Positions 53,562-61,722 are shown, counted from the stretch's first letter. The stretch is 64,000 nt of DNA from Fusibacter sp963666805 (GCA_963666805.2 CAXXWR010000007.1:434001-498000), one strand, 5' to 3'. Notes: generated from the sequence alone by a model not told the origin. Program-made: numbers and translations.

Positions 53562-55010
53562 TTATATCATTTCTTCTGCTTGGTCACGAACAGGTAAGTG
53601 CCCCTTATCCAAATTATCAAAATACTGCTTGGTTTCTGCAACTACTACACCATTTAAGGCAATCAAGGCCACGAGATTTGGAAGTGCCATAAGGGCATTA
53701 CAAATATCTGCAATAGTCCAAACTGCTGAAATTGTCATAAATGGGCCAATAAAGACCGCCAATATATAAAACCAGCGATAAATTTTAACCACTTTCATAT
53801 TGCCATTTGTTAAATACTCCAAACAGCGTTCGCTGTAAAAATTCCATCCTAAAATAGTTGTAAATGCAAAGAAAATAAGACAAGTCATTAAAATAAAGGC
53901 CGATATCTCACCTGAAAAGGGAAGTCCTTGCTTAAAAGCTTCAGTTGTTACCGCAACCCCTTCAAGTCCCATATGCCAGCTTCCAGTTAGAACAATTGCA
54001 ATGCCAGTCATACTGCATACAACTACTGTGTCTACAAATGTTCCCGTCATGGTCACTAGACCCTGTCTTACAGGAGAATGGGTTTTAGCCGTCGCTGCAG
54101 CAATGGGAGCACTTCCTAGACCTGCTTCATTTGAAAAGATTCCTCTGGCTACCCCTTTTTGAACAGCTACCATCATCGCACCAAGTGCACCACCCGCTGC
54201 GGCTCTAAAGCCAAATGCAGAAGCCACAATCTCAACAACTGCTGCTGGCACCTCATTAATATGACTGATAATCATAAAGAGACAAATACTAATATAAATA
54301 ATGGCCATAAAAGGAACGACCTTTTCTGCTACTTTTGAGATACGCTTTACGCCGCCTATAATCACCAAGGCAACACATACCGTTAAAATAACCCCTGAGA
54401 TAATAACTGCAAGGGAATAATTCCTATTTAACAACTGCACGGTATATAGACCCTTGGGATCAAAAACACCTTTAACCGCTGATGTAATCCCATTGACTTG
54501 TGTGAAGGTACCAATTCCCAATATTCCTACCATGACACCAAAAATACTAAATACCTTGCCAAGCCATCTCCAGTGCTTGCCCATCCCATTTTCAATATAG
54601 TAGAAAGGACCCCCTAGAGCATGACCAGATTGGTCGACGACACGGTATTTAACCGCCAAAACGCCTTCTGAAAATTTGGTTGCCATACCAAAAACAGCTG
54701 CTATCCACATCCAAAACAAAGCTCCCGGTCCACCTGCTACGATTGCCGTTGCAACCCCAACAATATTTCCTGTCCCTATCGTTGCAGAAAGAGCTGTACA
54801 AAAAGCACCAAAACTACTGATTTCTCCTTTTCCTTCCTGTCCTTCTTCCTTTTTAAAAAGATAGGAAAGAGCCTTACCCAAATGTCTTACTTGTAGACCT
54901 CTTAACCTAATCGTTAAGAAAATTCCTGTTAATAAAATCAAAATAATGAGAATGGGTCCCCAAACAATATTGTCAATCTCCCCCAAACCCTTGTTAATTG
55001 TTTCTAACAT
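53562..55010 (-). CDS. Sodium:alanine/glycine symporter (AGCS family)
   Basis: 482 residues, ten to eleven membrane helices. ALSATIGTGNIVGVATAIVA, PGALFWMWIAAVFGMATKF and GIFSNEAGLGSAPIAAATAK are hallmark segments of this family. It imports alanine and/or glycine with Na+. The glycine riboswitch in its leader argues for glycine as an important substrate or signal. Monocistronic with its own terminator. Confidence 0.95.
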   Translation of the reverse strand: MLETINKGLGEIDNIVWGPILIILILLTGIFLTIRLRGLQVRHLGKALSYLFKKEEGQEGKGEISSFGAFCTALSATIGTGNIVGVATAIVAGGPGALFWMWIAAVFGMATKFSEGVLAVKYRVVDQSGHALGGPFYYIENGMGKHWRWLGKVFSIFGVMVGILGIGTFTQVNGITSAVKGVFDPKGLYTVQLLNRNYSLAVIISGVILTVCVALVIIGGVKRISKVAEKVVPFMAIIYISICLFMIISHINEVPAAVVEIVASAFGFRAAAGGALGAMMVAVQKGVARGIFSNEAGLGSAPIAAATAKTHSPVRQGLVTMTGTFVDTVVVCSMTGIAIVLTGSWHMGLEGVAVTTEAFKQGLPFSGEISAFILMTCLIFFAFTTILGWNFYSERCLEYLTNGNMKVVKIYRWFYILAVFIGPFMTISAVWTIADICNALMALPNLVALIALNGVVVAETKQYFDNLDKGHLPVRDQAEEMI

Positions 55011-55056
55011 GTTTTGTCCTCCTCTTTTAATGAGAAAGTGCTGCCTTTAAGGTGCA

Positions 55057-55088
55057 CAAAAAAAGAGCCGATGTCAAATCAGCCCTCT
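55057..55088 (-). terminator. Terminator (expression platform) of the glycine riboswitch
   Basis: On the minus strand AGAGGGCTGAT pairs with ATCGGCTCT, followed by seven T's, 26 bases after the aptamer and 47 bases before the symporter start. Confidence 0.85.
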
Positions 55089-55114
55089 AAAGAGTAAACA
55101 ATCGCATAACAAAT

Positions 55115-55203
55115 GCTCTGTCCTTTTGCCTGAGAGATAAGGCAGTTTTCAAATGAAAACTGATTACACCTTCGGCGCTTGTTAATCAAGACTCTCCAGA
55201 GTT
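55115..55203 (-). promoter_or_regulatory. Glycine riboswitch aptamer upstream of the AGCS symporter
   Basis: On the minus strand the conserved order is present: CTGGAGAGTC, CGCCGAAGG, then CTCTCAGGCAAAAGGACAGAG. Only one aptamer is complete. Right after it GCATttgttATGC (55116-55104) forms a small hairpin that may be the remnant (ghost) partner of a singlet. With the terminator downstream it should switch transport off at high glycine. Confidence 0.93.
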
Positions 55204-55296
55204 AGTTTCTCATGATTCATTTTGTTGTAAATTCTTCATTATTATAATTGTTACAAAAAAGAAATACAATGTTTTATTCTGAAAATCTAAAAAAAC

Positions 55297-56676
55297 TCAA
55301 AAAATAACAACAAAATTGACCCCTTCTGGCTTGTTCTCAACCCAATATTCGCCTTGATGTAGGAGCATAATTTCTTTTACAATTGAAAGTCCAAGTCCTG
55401 TCCCCTTTTTCTTACCTCTTTTTTTATAAAAACTTTCAAAAATAAAAGGTAAATCTTCTTCTAGAATAGGATCACCATCATTGAAGACACTCATTTTAAG
55501 ACGTTGATTCATTTGAGTCATTTCTACTTTTATCACCGACTTCGCATGTTCTACAGCATTGCTTATCAGATTTTTATAAACTTGTTCAAATCGTCTTCGG
55601 TCAATTTCTTTGTATAAATTGTTTTGGATACTAATTTGGAGGTCAAACCGTATGCCTTGGCTTTCAATATAATGTCGATAGCGTTCCCCCATTTGATTCA
55701 CTATCTGGCTCACCCTAACCTTTTCTAAATCCAAGTGTTCATTTCCCGTTTCAAGTTTCGTATAATCAAGGACATCAAGAATAAGCGTGGAAACTGTTTC
55801 AGATTCCTCGTAGATATTCTTTAAAAAGCGATTTCGCTCTTCTTCATCTTTATACATGCCATCATATAGAATTTCTGCATAACCCTTAATGACTGCAATA
55901 GGTGTTTTGAGTTCATGTGTTGCTTGAGCTAAAAAACGCTTTTTAAGTTTTTCGGTCTTTCTTTCTTTTTGTAACTCTGCATTTAATTTATAAATATTGC
56001 CCCTTAATTCTTCATAAAGTTCATTCAGAGTCTGATTAAGTTGCCCTAGCTCATCATTTTCTTTAACAATAATTTGTGGATCAATCGTCTTAGATTTCAT
56101 GGATTCTGCCAATTGATTCAGCTCTTTAATGGGTGATGCAATTCTTTTAGACAGAACATAGGAAACGAGAACGGCCACTAGTAAAATAACCCCTAGTAAA
56201 ATAAAAATAAAGTGCATCAGTGTTGTCATTGCCTGATTGAGTGACTGTATATTACCTTCATAAACAAGATAGTCATCATCCAATTTAACGCCAATGACAT
56301 GAATGAGGCGACCTGCTTTATCGGTATAGCTATAAACCGTTACATCTCCCTGCGGTGAAAATTTTTCACGGTTGTCATTCATCATCCCGCCATAACTATT
56401 TCCTTTTCTTCTGCCCCTATTCATATTTTCTCCATCATAGTAGAGTTGACCATTAATTGTATTCCTAAGGTCTTCCATTTGACTAATTACCTGATCTTGA
56501 TCGCCTTGCAAATAGGCTTGCCTAATTCTCATCTCGGCTTCGTCAAAAGTGTTTAATTGTTGTTGTAAATAGTAAGATGGCAAAATAAACCGTGTACTGA
56601 CAGCAATAATGCCTATCATCATCAGCGCAAAAAGAAAAATGGTCATAAAAATTCTAAACCCAATGGAACGTCTCAT
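55297..56676 (-). CDS. Sensor histidine kinase
   Basis: 459 residues: membrane helix (about 8-30), extracellular loop (about 31-150) containing the basic, Gly/Asn-rich stretch MNRGRRKGNSYGGMMNDN, second helix (about 152-175), HAMP, His-box HELKTPIAVIKGY, N-box NLISNAVEHAK, and G-boxes FNDGDPI and GTGLGLSIVK. It phosphorylates itself and passes the phosphate to the response regulator, whose stop overlaps its start by four bases. The stimulus is unknown; see the adjacent DUF2202 protein. Confidence 0.94.
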   Translation of the reverse strand: MRRSIGFRIFMTIFLFALMMIGIIAVSTRFILPSYYLQQQLNTFDEAEMRIRQAYLQGDQDQVISQMEDLRNTINGQLYYDGENMNRGRRKGNSYGGMMNDNREKFSPQGDVTVYSYTDKAGRLIHVIGVKLDDDYLVYEGNIQSLNQAMTTLMHFIFILLGVILLVAVLVSYVLSKRIASPIKELNQLAESMKSKTIDPQIIVKENDELGQLNQTLNELYEELRGNIYKLNAELQKERKTEKLKKRFLAQATHELKTPIAVIKGYAEILYDGMYKDEEERNRFLKNIYEESETVSTLILDVLDYTKLETGNEHLDLEKVRVSQIVNQMGERYRHYIESQGIRFDLQISIQNNLYKEIDRRRFEQVYKNLISNAVEHAKSVIKVEMTQMNQRLKMSVFNDGDPILEEDLPFIFESFYKKRGKKKGTGLGLSIVKEIMLLHQGEYWVENKPEGVNFVVIF

Positions 56677-57347
56677 GCTTGTTTCACCACCATTCGATAG
56701 CCAACACCTCTGACCGTTATAATAAATTTCTCTGATTGACCCAATTTTTGACGCAATCTTTTAACGTGGGTATCCACTGTTCTTTCATCACCAAAATAAT
56801 CATATCCCCAGACGCCATTTAAAATTTGTTCTCGACTTAAAGCAATATTGGCATTATTAACAAAATACATCAAGAGGTCATATTCCAAAGGGGTGAGGGC
56901 TAAGTCCTTTCCTGACAGCATGACTTGATGAAAAGCCGTGTTAATTTCTAAAGACCCGATCTTCACAACTTCCCCATAAGTCACAGTATGATTTCTTTTG
57001 AGGACAGTCTTAATACGTGCCATTAATTCTTTAGCACTAAAAGGTTTTGTAACATAATCATCTGCACCTAAATCAAACCCCAATAGCTTATCCTCTTCTT
57101 CACCACGAGCAGTGAGCATAATAACTGGAATTTGATTTTCTTTTCTTACTTTTCTAAGGATTGTCCATCCATCTGTATCTGGAAGCATCACGTCTAAAAT
57201 AATGATGTCATAGTCTTTTTCATTCAGTTGATCATAGGCTTCCTTACCACTCTCTGCTTCACTCACTTCAAAGTTTTCCTTTATGGCATAGGTTTTAATA
57301 ATCTCTCTAATTTTTGCTTCATCTTCTACAATTAACATCTTTGTCAA
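56673..57347 (-). CDS. OmpR/PhoB family response regulator
   Basis: 224 residues if it starts at the TTG at 57347 (seven bases after GGAGG); a GTG at 57350 and ATG at 57338 are also possible. The receiver domain has the phospho-acceptor Asp in DIIILDVMLPDTDG, Thr in MLTARGEE and Lys in VTKPFSAKE; the C-terminal winged helix has YFGDERTVDTHVKRLRQK. It binds direct repeats as dimers, and a pair spaced 11 bp is found before the DUF2202 gene. Confidence 0.93.
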   Translation of the reverse strand: MTKMLIVEDEAKIREIIKTYAIKENFEVSEAESGKEAYDQLNEKDYDIIILDVMLPDTDGWTILRKVRKENQIPVIMLTARGEEEDKLLGFDLGADDYVTKPFSAKELMARIKTVLKRNHTVTYGEVVKIGSLEINTAFHQVMLSGKDLALTPLEYDLLMYFVNNANIALSREQILNGVWGYDYFGDERTVDTHVKRLRQKLGQSEKFIITVRGVGYRMVVKQA

Positions 57348-57416
57348 CACATTACCTCCCTCTATTTGATTCATTTATACCCTCTTTTCTAGTATAAAAG
57401 CTCCAATATCTGCACG

Positions 57417-57446
57417 AGAAAAAGACCCTTAAGAGTCTTTTTCTTG
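57417..57446 (-). terminator. Terminator of the DUF2202 gene
   Basis: AAAAAGACCCTTAAGAGTCT and its complement arms form a stem with TTTTTC on the minus strand, separating the gene from the two-component pair. Confidence 0.75.
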
Positions 57447-57477
57447 CTTCTAATTTAGAGAAGAAGCTGATTTAGCT

Positions 57478-58131
57478 TTATTGGTTTAATAAACAATCCG
57501 CCTGACAAGTACCTGTATTGTTTTGAAAACCACCATTTCCCTTAAAAGCACCACTGCCAAATCCTTTTCCTTGTCTATTGCCGTATCCTCTAGCATCATT
57601 GTTTCCCATTCTTAAGCCTCTGTTTATAGTGCCATCAACACCTCTTTGAAAAGCAGCTAAATGATTTTCAGAAGCCGCTTTAAGCGCCTCAAATACTGCA
57701 GCTACATCGTCGTCTAAATCTTGCTCTAAGAAACTTTCATACATATCAATATTATCAATCTCTGCTTGGACACCTACTTTATAAGTTTCTTCAAGAGTAT
57801 CAGGGATTACCACATATGCTGATGCATCAAATGAAGGCACTTCTAAACCTTTGGCTTCATATAAACTGATAATTGCATTTTCATGAATCACTTCCGCTTT
57901 TGCAATGTTGCTAAAAGGTCTATCAACATCAAATGTTTCCATAATCGCTTCATATTCAGCTTGTGCTATCTTCTCATCTTGTAAAGCATAAGCCAACATC
58001 TCTTCAAGTGTATAACTGGTATCTTCCGATGCAGCACTTGCCCCAGCTAAACCTTCTGCTGCAAATGTAAGTGTTCCAATAGATAAAATTAATACCAATA
58101 CTAAACTCATCATTTTCATTATTTTTTTCAT
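57478..58131 (-). CDS. Secreted ferritin-like DUF2202 protein with Gly/Asn/Arg-rich tail
   Basis: 217 residues. Signal peptide (ending TFA), then a ferritin-like four-helix domain (about 40-170) with Glu/His pairs in LQDEKIAQAEYEAIMETF, AEVIHENAIISLYEAKG and SENHLAAF, which can hold a di-metal centre. The tail (about 170-217) is rich in Gly, Asn, Arg and ends CQADCLLNQ with two cysteines. DUF2202 proteins are exported and poorly understood. The start at 58131 fits AAAGGATGA. It lies immediately upstream of the two-component pair and its promoter carries probable response-regulator boxes. Confidence 0.85.
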   Translation of the reverse strand: MKKIMKMMSLVLVLILSIGTLTFAAEGLAGASAASEDTSYTLEEMLAYALQDEKIAQAEYEAIMETFDVDRPFSNIAKAEVIHENAIISLYEAKGLEVPSFDASAYVVIPDTLEETYKVGVQAEIDNIDMYESFLEQDLDDDVAAVFEALKAASENHLAAFQRGVDGTINRGLRMGNNDARGYGNRQGKGFGSGAFKGNGGFQNNTGTCQADCLLNQ

Positions 58132-58232
58132 ACTCACTCATCCTTTCATCCTATAAGTTAAAATCAATTTGAACAGCTTTCACTAAAAACTTATTTTAGT
58201 GATTCTTCACACTGCCTTCTTGCTATGATTTA

Positions 58233-58265
58233 ATTATAGGGGACTATTGTGGCAGTTTTGTGACA
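58233..58265 (-). promoter_or_regulatory. DUF2202 promoter with 11-bp-spaced response-regulator boxes
   Basis: On the minus strand TGTCACAA (58258-58265) and TGCCACAA (58247-58254) are direct repeats exactly 11 bp apart, nine bases upstream of TATAAT (58233-58238), replacing a -35 box. This is the usual arrangement for OmpR-type activators. Confidence 0.65.
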
Positions 58266-58287
58266 ATCATATGTAAATCTGCCTGTC

Positions 58288-58710
58288 TTAAATAAGTGTA
58301 AGCAGCCCTTTAAGAAGTGCCCTTATGATAAGTATCCAGATTAAAATAATGGGAAGAGCATAATACCATTTCTTGTAGTCTTTGATTGAAAAATCTTGCC
58401 TTATTTCAGAACGACATAAGGCTATAATATCTTTGGGAATCAAAGACAAAGTAAGTTTAACCATCAGGGGTAATAAGATTACATCATCGAGATAGCCCAA
58501 CACAGGTATAAAATCAGGAATAAGATCAATTGGAGATAATGCATAGGCCAATGTAAGTAACCCCACTAATTTAGGGAGTAGTGGGGTTTGCTTTTTTCTA
58601 AGTGCCCAATAGACAAGGGGTAAGCTTTCTTTTAAACGGTTCTTTTGCAAAGATAAATAAGTCTTTATCTGATTGAATTTCTTTTTAATAGCATGTGAGT
58701 TTGATTTCAT
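58288..58710 (-). CDS. YkvA-like (DUF1232) membrane protein
   Basis: 140 residues. The signature ALSPIDLIPDFIPVLGYLDD (about 78-97) defines DUF1232; hydrophobic helices flank it and one more is at the C-terminus (YALPIILIWILIIRALLKG). The N-terminus is basic. The function is unknown. The ATG follows AAAGGTGAAAAG. Its leader, about 70 bases upstream, contains a pseudoknotted RNA element. Confidence 0.88.
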   Translation of the reverse strand: MKSNSHAIKKKFNQIKTYLSLQKNRLKESLPLVYWALRKKQTPLLPKLVGLLTLAYALSPIDLIPDFIPVLGYLDDVILLPLMVKLTLSLIPKDIIALCRSEIRQDFSIKDYKKWYYALPIILIWILIIRALLKGLLTLI

Positions 58711-58789
58711 AGGACGTCTCTTTTCACCTTTCTTGCTCCAACTCTTTTTTTACTTTGTAAAATGAAAGCAAAAACATCTGTTTTGTCCC

Positions 58790-58848
58790 ATTGACGACGG
58801 CAGAGGCATGACCCGATACCTCTTTGGGTAAGTGTCAATCTCTCACCC
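58790..58848 (-). ncRNA. Candidate pseudoknotted leader RNA upstream of ykvA-like gene
   Basis: On the minus strand: stem P1 GGGTGAG (58848-58842) with CTTACCC (58832-58826), loop AGATTGACA; stem P2 AGAGGTAT (58823-58816) with ATGCCTCT (58809-58802); then GTCAAT (58795-58790) complementary to ATTGAC in the P1 loop (58839-58834), giving a six-pair pseudoknot. The layout resembles compact riboswitches such as preQ1-II or fluoride, but the conserved bases of those classes are absent. Could be a regulatory leader; ligand unknown. Only base pairing supports it. Confidence 0.5.
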
Positions 58849-58892
58849 TTAGTCTTGCTTATGTTCACTATTAATTGAACCTATTTAAAACT

Positions 58893-59255
58893 TTAGAGCG
58901 TTTGTGCTATTTGAATACGCATCCCATTTGGATCTTCAATAAAAATAAATTGAATGTGTTCATTGGGCACAATGGGACCTTCTATCTTACTGATTCCAAA
59001 GTCTTTAATCTTTTGAATCATATCTTCTAAATTATCTGTCACAAATCCCCAAGAAATATCTGATCCAGTAACGGTTTGATCTCTATCTAAGTTTTCAATC
59101 AATTCAATTTGTGTTTCACCTTTTCCGAGAAAAGCGATCGTTTGTTTAGGACCCGCAGGATTTTTAGTCACCAATTCAAGCCCTATTAATTCTGTATAAA
59201 ATTTTATTGATTCTTCCATATTATTGACATAAAGTGTCGTCCAAGAAAATTTCAT
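58893..59255 (-). CDS. VOC family (glyoxalase/bleomycin-resistance fold) protein
   Basis: 120 residues, one complete vicinal-oxygen-chelate module. SWTTLYVNNMEESIKFYTEL opens the fold and FIFIEDPNGMRIQIAQ with its acidic ligand closes it. Members act as glyoxalases, dioxygenases or drug-binding proteins; which applies is not evident. A decayed N-terminal copy of a similar gene lies at 60552-60641. Monocistronic. Confidence 0.9.
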   Translation of the reverse strand: MKFSWTTLYVNNMEESIKFYTELIGLELVTKNPAGPKQTIAFLGKGETQIELIENLDRDQTVTGSDISWGFVTDNLEDMIQKIKDFGISKIEGPIVPNEHIQFIFIEDPNGMRIQIAQTL

Positions 59256-59418
59256 GATACATTTCCCTCCATCATTTTTTTCTTAATTGTATCACAATTT
59301 TAACATGATTACTTTTATTCAATAAGGATTGACATTTTAAATCAGAGGCGTAAACTTAGGGGTGGCCTTCTGCCAAATAATCAATTATATCATTTAGATT
59401 ATCGAAAGGAATAAGAAC

Positions 59419-60525
59419 ATGAATGACAAAAAAATAAAGATTATCTCCAGTTTACTCCTACTAGTATTTCTACTTTCTGCTTGTCAATTACATACTGAAC
59501 AAGAAACTGATTTTCCCCCAACTGAACCAATTAATCATTCTCTAGACTATCACAATATTTACCACGATTATTTGGAAAAAATATGGTCTGGAAGTGTAGA
59601 AACACCTCAAGACTCTTATAGCGACTACCTCTTATATGATATTGATAAAGATAATATTCCAGAGTTATTAGTGGAATATGGGACCTGTGAAGCTGATCGC
59701 ACGCTCTACGTCTATACTTTAGATGCAGATGCTAATGATCATGTCCTTATGCTTGGTAATGTACCTTCAGGACATATAACTTTTTACAGCTGGCCAAACG
59801 ATAATGGTCTTATGACTTTCTTTGGACAAATGGGAATGGAATCTATTAGCAAGTTAAGTGTTTCAAATAAAACCTTACAAATTGAAGATATCTACACAAG
59901 TCCTGATGAACTCTTCGCCTACGATTCACCGACTCAATTTGCTGAAGGCACAAATCCTGTGACGCGTTATTATCAATTATCGTTTCTTCCCCTTGAAGAT
60001 TATAGCCCCAATCGCCAGTTTTTAGGTGGACTCGGACAAACCTCACCTGAAAATCAAACTATTTTTAATGAACTTTTAAAGGGTCAACGTTCATTTTATG
60101 CGGTTTCTATATTTCAAGGAGACAATTACTTTGAAGGTGAAACGACTTTGACTGATTTTATACAACCTCATCATATTGATCCCTATACAGAATCTTCTTA
60201 TGAAGTAGCAGGCACTGCTTATATGGATGTGAACGGAGACCAAAATAACGAAATGATTCTAAAGCTTGAAAATAGTGACCAGAGTATTTCTTATCTGGTA
60301 CTTTCAATCGATCAAGATCAAATTTATGGCTATTATATGCTTTATGGTGACTCCTATTTGATTATGGATAATGGCTTATTCATTGATTCTTGTTATCCCG
60401 ATGAAGCCTATCCTTGGGTCTCTATGCTTTGCTACAAAGGGAAAGATGTCTACGTATATAATATGTCACCTAATACTATCACTAATCATCAGCCCCTCAC
60501 TTACACGATGCCTTCCAATTCATAA
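59419..60525 (+). CDS. Lipoprotein of unknown function
   Basis: 368 residues. Signal peptide with lipobox LLSAC (Cys22), followed by an acidic extracytoplasmic region. Two Asp-rich segments, YDIDKDNIPELLVEYG (about 74-89) and MDVNGDQNNEMILKLE (about 274-289), look like calcium-binding DxDxDG-type or FG-GAP-like loops found in clostridial surface proteins that end in ELLI/EMIL. I recognise no enzymatic motif. The ribosome-site region is GAAAGGAA. Its neighbours are unrelated VOC and repair genes. Confidence 0.7.
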   Translation: MNDKKIKIISSLLLLVFLLSACQLHTEQETDFPPTEPINHSLDYHNIYHDYLEKIWSGSVETPQDSYSDYLLYDIDKDNIPELLVEYGTCEADRTLYVYTLDADANDHVLMLGNVPSGHITFYSWPNDNGLMTFFGQMGMESISKLSVSNKTLQIEDIYTSPDELFAYDSPTQFAEGTNPVTRYYQLSFLPLEDYSPNRQFLGGLGQTSPENQTIFNELLKGQRSFYAVSIFQGDNYFEGETTLTDFIQPHHIDPYTESSYEVAGTAYMDVNGDQNNEMILKLENSDQSISYLVLSIDQDQIYGYYMLYGDSYLIMDNGLFIDSCYPDEAYPWVSMLCYKGKDVYVYNMSPNTITNHQPLTYTMPSNS

Positions 60526-60551
60526 ATAAATAAGGTGGATATTAAAAATAT

Positions 60552-60641
60552 TTATATTGAATATGTAAAATTAAGTATAGTATCAAATGATCTAGATGCT
60601 TCTATATCATTAACATAAAGCCTTGCCCAAGAAACTCTCAT
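60552..60641 (-). pseudogene. Decayed N-terminal fragment of a VOC family gene
   Basis: On the minus strand an ATG with GTGGAG ahead encodes 29 residues, MRVSWARLYVNDIEAS and so on, then a stop. It aligns with the start of the intact VOC protein at 58893-59255 (MKFSWTTLYVNNMEES), including many shared bases, but the downstream sequence no longer codes for the fold. It is a remnant of a paralogue. Confidence 0.7.
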
Positions 60642-60707
60642 TCTCCACTACCTCATTTTTATTTTTATACTAAAGTGCATAAAAATATGGTAATTAATGG
60701 TAAAATT

Positions 60708-60716
60708 TGATATAAT
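60708..60716 (+). promoter_or_regulatory. Extended -10 promoter for a short transcript
   Basis: TGATATAAT is an extended -10 box; the -35 region (TGGTAA at 60688-60693) is poor. It points at the terminated 96-base stretch that follows. Confidence 0.5.
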
Positions 60717-60721
60717 TAATT

Positions 60722-60817
60722 ATCGCTATGATGACCGAATTTGCTCCCTGTTTATCTCTGTCATCATACGATCACCCGTAACTTGCCGCTGTTTGTTTTC
60801 TATCAGCGGCTTTTTTT
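60722..60817 (+). ncRNA. Candidate small RNA with 5' hairpin and intrinsic terminator
   Basis: A nine-pair hairpin TATGATGAC (60727-60735) with GTCATCATA (60760-60768) is followed by an unpaired spacer and a terminator GCCGCTG (60785-60791)/CAGCGGC (60804-60810) with seven T's. A promoter-like extended -10 sits just upstream and no gene on the plus strand uses this terminator. The overlapping 64-codon frame lacks a ribosome site. It matches no RNA family I can recall. Confidence 0.5.
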
Positions 60818-60844
60818 ATCATTTAACTCAATTCAGTGCCCAAA

Positions 60845-60893
60845 AAAGCTTCAAACAAATAAATTATCACTATTTGCTTGAAGCTTTTTGAGA
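60845..60893. terminator. Terminator at the 3' end of the glycosylase gene
   Basis: AAGCTTCAA...CAAATA pairs with TATTTG...TTGAAGCTT, flanked by A's and T's. The stem includes the last codons and the stop of the minus-strand gene. Confidence 0.85.
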
Positions 60894-61478
60894 TACAAAA
60901 TCATTATCTTTAATATAAAACCGCCAATGCTTGTCCTTGTATTCTTCCGCATAATCAATGTTAATCCTTGGCGAACTGATTATTGACTGAACTGTGTAAG
61001 TCATATCTTCTTCAATATAAAGCGGCCCTTGACTCATCACTGAACACGCTTCAAGACTTTTATCAATTTGAAGTGCACGACATAACTTGCCAGGACCATT
61101 GGTTAAATCAGCTATTTTTTTACTCTTGATTTTACGATTATTCTTTATCCACTCTAGATGACTAAGCGGTTCTACGCCTCTAATCAATACCGCTTCAGGT
61201 TTATCTTTATTAGCCGCAACCACATTGAAGCAATAGTACATGCCATAAATTAAGTAAATATAGGCACTTCCACCTTCACGAAACATAGTTTCTGTCCTTT
61301 TTGTTCTTTTGTTACCATAAGCGTGACAGCCCTTGTCTTCTGGACCTACATAAGCTTCTGTTTCTACAATTCTTGTCTCTATTTGCATGCCATCCACTCT
61401 ACGTATGAGCTTTTTCCCCAATAGTTGTTGAGCCAATGTAACGGCATCTTGTTTAAAAAAATCTGGGTTCACCTTCAT
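60870..61478 (-). CDS. mpg: DNA-3-methyladenine glycosylase (AAG/MPG family)
   Basis: 202 residues, full length. LAQQLLGKKLIRR, ETRIVETEAYVGPEDKGCHA and IYLIYGMYYCFNVVA are diagnostic, including the catalytic Glu in VETEAY. It excises alkylated and deaminated purines (3-methyladenine, hypoxanthine) for base-excision repair. The start at 61478 follows TTGGAGGAC. It follows the ydbC-like gene by 28 bases and may be co-transcribed. Confidence 0.94.
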   Translation of the reverse strand: MKVNPDFFKQDAVTLAQQLLGKKLIRRVDGMQIETRIVETEAYVGPEDKGCHAYGNKRTKRTETMFREGGSAYIYLIYGMYYCFNVVAANKDKPEAVLIRGVEPLSHLEWIKNNRKIKSKKIADLTNGPGKLCRALQIDKSLEACSVMSQGPLYIEEDMTYTVQSIISSPRINIDYAEEYKDKHWRFYIKDNDFVSQKASSK

Positions 61479-61506
61479 GTCCTCCAAAATATATTGCTTT
61501 ATCTTT

Positions 61507-61722
61507 TTATAAGCACGCCAATACTTCCTTTAATTTTTCAACCTCTTCTTCACTGAGTGTCACCCCTTTTCCCATTTTTTCATGTTCAGGTGCCCAGTCT
61601 CTAAGGTCATACTTAGCTGGTCTACCATTCCAAGAAATAAGATTCAATTCTTTAGTCCAACCTTTAGGGTTTTCTGATAAAACACCGATTGTTTTAATAA
61701 TGTCGTACTTTATATCTGCCAT
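61507..61722 (-). CDS. YdbC family PC4-like nucleic-acid-binding protein
   Basis: 71 residues. KYDIIKTIGVLSENPKGWTK, LNLISWNGRPAKYDLRDW and SEEEVEKLKEVL match the small YdbC family, a bacterial version of the transcriptional coactivator PC4 that binds single-stranded DNA as a dimer. The ribosome site AAAGGAG is clear. Co-direction with the DNA glycosylase gene hints at a DNA-maintenance link, which is inference. Confidence 0.88.
   Translation of the reverse strand: MADIKYDIIKTIGVLSENPKGWTKELNLISWNGRPAKYDLRDWAPEHEKMGKGVTLSEEEVEKLKEVLACL

Noticed and set aside
58790..58848. Fluoride (crcB) or preQ1-II riboswitch
   Set aside because: The topology is similar, but the conserved loop and joining bases that I recall for these classes are absent, and the pseudoknot is not at the ribosome site.
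60697..60891. 64-codon plus-strand reading frame
   Set aside because: It lacks a ribosome site, runs across the terminator at 60785-60817 and the next terminator, and resembles no protein. The stretch is better explained as a short terminated RNA.
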